Source of the DNA: Chloroflexota bacterium
GTDB lineage: Bacteria; Chloroflexota; UBA5177; JANWHV01
NCBI GenBank assembly: GCA_028287725.1
Contig: JAQBPC010000314.1
Span: 1-16,189 of the forward strand
Length of the DNA: 16,189 nt
Direction: 5' to 3'
In this document: piece by piece, positions 13,601-16,189 of the stretch
Layout: each line of letters starts with the position of its first letter
Numbering within the stretch: the first letter of the stretch is position 1
Made by a program: the position numbers and the translations under genes
Notes under the pieces: model-generated
Databases searched by the model: none
What the model saw: the letters and a program-made list of their open reading frames with translations, nothing else
Told to the model about the DNA's origin: nothing

Positions 13601-16189
13601 GCTGATTCCTCCATAACCGCTTGCGGCAGCGCTACGTGAAACGCCGCACCCCCATCCGTGGGCTGTTCCACCCACACGCGACCGCCGTGGAGTTCGACTA
13701 TAGCACGCACGATGCCCAAGCCGAGGCCCGAGCCATGAAGCGTGGAACCAAACTGTTTAAACCGGTCGAAGACATCCTCGAGACGGGCAGGAGAAATGCC
13801 CGGGCCAAAGTCACGCACAATCAGGCGGACCTCACCTTCTAGAATATTGCCGGTGACCTGAAGCCTGGTGCCGGGTGGCGTGTGACGATTGGCATTCGCC
13901 AGGAGATTTATCACAACTTGTCCAAGGCGTCGAGCATCCCCGGTTACCGGCAGGGGCGTGGGGAGCAGAATTTCCAGGGGCTGCCGCTTCCCATTGACGA
14001 GCGTCTGGATTTCAGAGAGCGAATTCGCCACGACTGTGCGCAAGTCAACGTGGCTGCGCTCGAGTTGCATGACGCCAGAACGCAGTTGGTTGGCTGCTAG
14101 CAGATCTTCGATCTGCAAGCGCAGGCGCTCGGCATTATGCGAGACAACCCGCATCAACTCGTGCTCATCGTCGGTAAGGCTCTCTCCGATACTGGTTCGC
14201 AGCAACCCCAGCCCGGCTTGGAGCGATGTAAGCGGCGTCTGGAGCTCGTGAGAAACCATGGCAAAGAACTCTTCCTGGAGCTGGCGAAGGCTGCGTTCGG
14301 TGATGTCTCGGATCACGAGCACACTCCAACGTTCCGCGCCGCCGCTGTGGATAGGTTGCCCACTTGCTTCATACCAGTGGCGCGCACCGTCAGGCTCGGT
14401 GTGTGTAAATTGCATGGCAAAAGTTTCGCCCCTGGCGGCACGTGCGCATGGCCTGGAATCGGCTGGAAGAGGGTTGCCGCTGGCGTCCTCCATTGGGAAT
14501 GCTGGGTCTCCGCCAAAGATCCGTAGCGTTGCCGCGTTTTTGAGCAGGATTCGGCCCTTCGGATCGACCAACAGCACCGCATCGTCCATGCTCCCGAGAA
14601 TGGCGGTGAGGCGGGTCTGCTCGTCAAAGCTGGCGCTGCGCTGCCCCTCGAGCTCGGTGGCCTGGCGTTGCAGCTCCTGACTTCGAGCCTCGAGGTCCTC
14701 ATTCGTTGCATTGAGCTCTTCAACAGTCGCTTGCAATTCCTCGTTGACTGTCTCTAGTTCTTCGTTCGTGGCCTGAAGCTCTTCATTGAGCGTCTCGACC
14801 TCCGCGGTAGTTGCCTGCAGCTCCTCACCTGTGAGCTGGAATTCCTCATTGGCGCTACGAAGATTAAGATTGGTTGATGTCAGAAGTTCGTTCGCCTCGA
14901 TCAATGAGGCGTTATCAGCCGCCAACTGGTGCAGCCGCGCCTGCTGGCGGAGGCACTCGCTACGCAGCTCGATGATCTCCTGCTCCTGTCGCGCAACAAT
15001 ATCCTGCTGTTCTTGTTCCCGGTGTGCCGTGTCCGCGGTACGCTGCTGCCGCTGGTGCACCAGCGCTGCTTCCGCGGCCTGCCGCCGCACTTCGAGCGCG
15101 GTGACATCGGAGACAACGATCACAACGGTCGGGTCCAACGTGTCGCTGCCCTGGATAAGGGAGGTCCACGGGGAGCAAGTCAACTGCAAATAGCAGTGGT
15201 TTCCGTCGGTCGCATACATGATCTGAAGCGCATCTATTGTCGAAGGGCCTTGCTTCGCGATCACTTGGTCTATCGTCTGCCGGAGATTGTCTGCTGGAAG
15301 ATGTTCGATGAGGTGCAGCAGATCTTCACCTAAGGCCGGGCTGTGTACGCCCAGGGAGCGCCTGGCCATGCTGTTGATGAGCTGAATGTCATACCGCTGG
15401 TCGACGACGACCACTCCGACCGGTAGATCGTGCAGAAGGCGCCTCGCCGATTCCGCCGTGGCCCGTGCCGAGGCCGCTTCCCCGCTGTCGCGACCGACTG
15501 GCGCCTGGCGCCCAGGGACTGGGGCACGTTCGATGCGCAGTAGCCCGGCATCCCAGCCAAGCACGGCAGGGATCAGCAAGCGTTCGCCGTGCCTGCGATA
15601 GACCTTGAGGTGTTGGTACACCGGCATAAAGTATGTGGCGAGAGGGCTTGTCGATTCGGCCTTCCCAAGGACGAGATACCCGCCGTCGCGCAAAGAGAAC
15701 GCGAAAAGCTGGAGGGCACGAGTCTGTAACTCGTGGGTGAAGTACATCAGCACATTCCGGCAAAGGCAGAGATCGATCTGCGGGAACGGCGCCCGCCGGC
15801 CAAGGTCGTGTTGCCCGAACACCACCATGTTGCGGACTCGCTTGTGTACCTCGTAATTCCCATTTACCAGGGTAAAGTACCGCGCAATGATGTCAGCCGG
15901 CAGTCCGGCCAGGGCCGACGGCGGGTAGATACCGTGTCGGGCGAAATCAATTGCGGCGTTATCGAGGTCCGTGGCGAAAATGCGGACAGTAAAATACTCC
16001 AGCGCATCTCCGAGCACTTCAGCCACGAGGATCGCCAGCGAATATGCCTCTTCGCCGGTTGCACAACCTGCGGACCAAATTCGAAGCACGTTTCCACGGA
16101 CGCGGCCGGCCTCCACAAGCTCGGGCAAGACCTGGCTGAAAAGAGTGATAAATAGATCTGCATCTCGGTTAAACTCGGTCACTTTGAAC
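13597..16189 (-). CDS. CheR-PAS-PAS hybrid histidine kinase (5' end outside window)
   Basis: The frame is open to the window edge; 861 codons follow the GTG at 16182, but that GTG lies inside the CheR domain, so the true start is beyond the window. Domains, numbered from that codon: a CheR-type methyltransferase (1 to about 200, SAM-binding LRIWSAGCATGEEAYSLAI and later CRNVLMYF); a first PAS (about 247-365); a long coiled coil (about 370-525, repeated NEELQATNEELETVNEELQ); a second PAS (about 525-630, ending VLVIRDITER). The HisKA domain has His645 in MVSHELQTPLTSL, and the HATPase has N-box NLLANANRH, DFGPGI and GSGLGLGIVRAI. All kinase boxes are intact. There is no membrane segment in this part, so it is cytosolic. 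Related proteins often carry an N-terminal CheB domain. It is coupled to the OmpR regulator. Confidence 0.9.
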   Translation of the reverse strand, partial: FKVTEFNRDADLFITLFSQVLPELVEAGRVRGNVLRIWSAGCATGEEAYSLAILVAEVLGDALEYFTVRIFATDLDNAAIDFARHGIYPPSALAGLPADIIARYFTLVNGNYEVHKRVRNMVVFGQHDLGRRAPFPQIDLCLCRNVLMYFTHELQTRALQLFAFSLRDGGYLVLGKAESTSPLATYFMPVYQHLKVYRRHGERLLIPAVLGWDAGLLRIERAPVPGRQAPVGRDSGEAASARATAESARRLLHDLPVGVVVVDQRYDIQLINSMARRSLGVHSPALGEDLLHLIEHLPADNLRQTIDQVIAKQGPSTIDALQIMYATDGNHCYLQLTCSPWTSLIQGSDTLDPTVVIVVSDVTALEVRRQAAEAALVHQRQQRTADTAHREQEQQDIVARQEQEIIELRSECLRQQARLHQLAADNASLIEANELLTSTNLNLRSANEEFQLTGEELQATTAEVETLNEELQATNEELETVNEELQATVEELNATNEDLEARSQELQRQATELEGQRSASFDEQTRLTAILGSMDDAVLLVDPKGRILLKNAATLRIFGGDPAFPMEDASGNPLPADSRPCARAARGETFAMQFTHTEPDGARHWYEASGQPIHSGGAERWSVLVIRDITERSLRQLQEEFFAMVSHELQTPLTSLQAGLGLLRTSIGESLTDDEHELMRVVSHNAERLRLQIEDLLAANQLRSGVMQLERSHVDLRTVVANSLSEIQTLVNGKRQPLEILLPTPLPVTGDARRLGQVVINLLANANRHTPPGTRLQVTGNILEGEVRLIVRDFGPGISPARLEDVFDRFKQFGSTLHGSGLGLGIVRAIVELHGGRVWVEQPTDGGAAFHVALPQAVMEESA

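Noticed and set aside
14690..14870. Repeated DNA in the kinase gene that looks like a tandem repeat
   Set aside because: It encodes the coiled-coil heptads (EELQATN-type repeats) common in CheR-PAS kinases, so it is a protein feature and not a mobile or satellite repeat.

Overview
The window looks like chromosomal DNA of a free-living, metabolically versatile bacterium. Coding regions are GC-rich (high-50s to 60% by eye) and intergenic regions are more AT-rich. GTG starts are common. The mix of a SAM-I riboswitch, a soluble CheR-PAS histidine kinase, a KimA-like permease and a DUF1003 protein suggests a Chloroflexota-like organism. That is a low-confidence inference; there is no rRNA or other phylogenetic marker. 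I see no transposase, CRISPR array, tRNA or phage gene.

Layout. (1) 1-1739, minus strand: a GNAT acetyltransferase, a TetR repressor with a good promoter overlapped by a palindrome, and the first 92 codons of an MMPL/RND-type exporter whose promoter is followed by a 19-bp inverted repeat. This resembles a repressor-exporter cassette. (2) 2102-5625: an aldehyde dehydrogenase-family enzyme (+) converges on a KimA/APC-type permease with a cytosolic C-terminal domain (-). (3) 5626-6568: a structured intergenic region, then a DUF1003 membrane protein. (4) 6584-8479: a promoter, a complete SAM-I riboswitch with a matching antiterminator and terminator, two further terminator-like hairpins, and a PLP-dependent cysteine desulfurase-like enzyme. 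The leader makes this a sulfur or SAM-responsive gene. (5) 8553-10987: a formyltransferase (-) and an FAD-dependent amine or amino-acid oxidoreductase (+), divergent from a 311-bp region. (6) 11027-16189, all minus strand: a CheR-PAS-PAS histidine kinase, open at the right edge, is translationally coupled (GTGA) to an OmpR-type response regulator. Further along come three 10-bp tandem repeats, a 42-codon small ORF, a 136-residue helical protein coupled (ATGA) to a receiver-like protein lacking the acidic pair, and a helix-turn-helix protein with a coiled-coil tail.

How the parts work together. The most coherent candidate for a little-described system is block 6. The kinase and OmpR regulator would read a signal, the regulator could bind the helically phased repeats just downstream of its own gene, and those repeats lie upstream of a cluster of small genes that includes a degenerate receiver. 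The best-supported regulatory element is the SAM-I leader of block 4. Its tandem terminators are unusual and could tighten repression or hide a second control layer.
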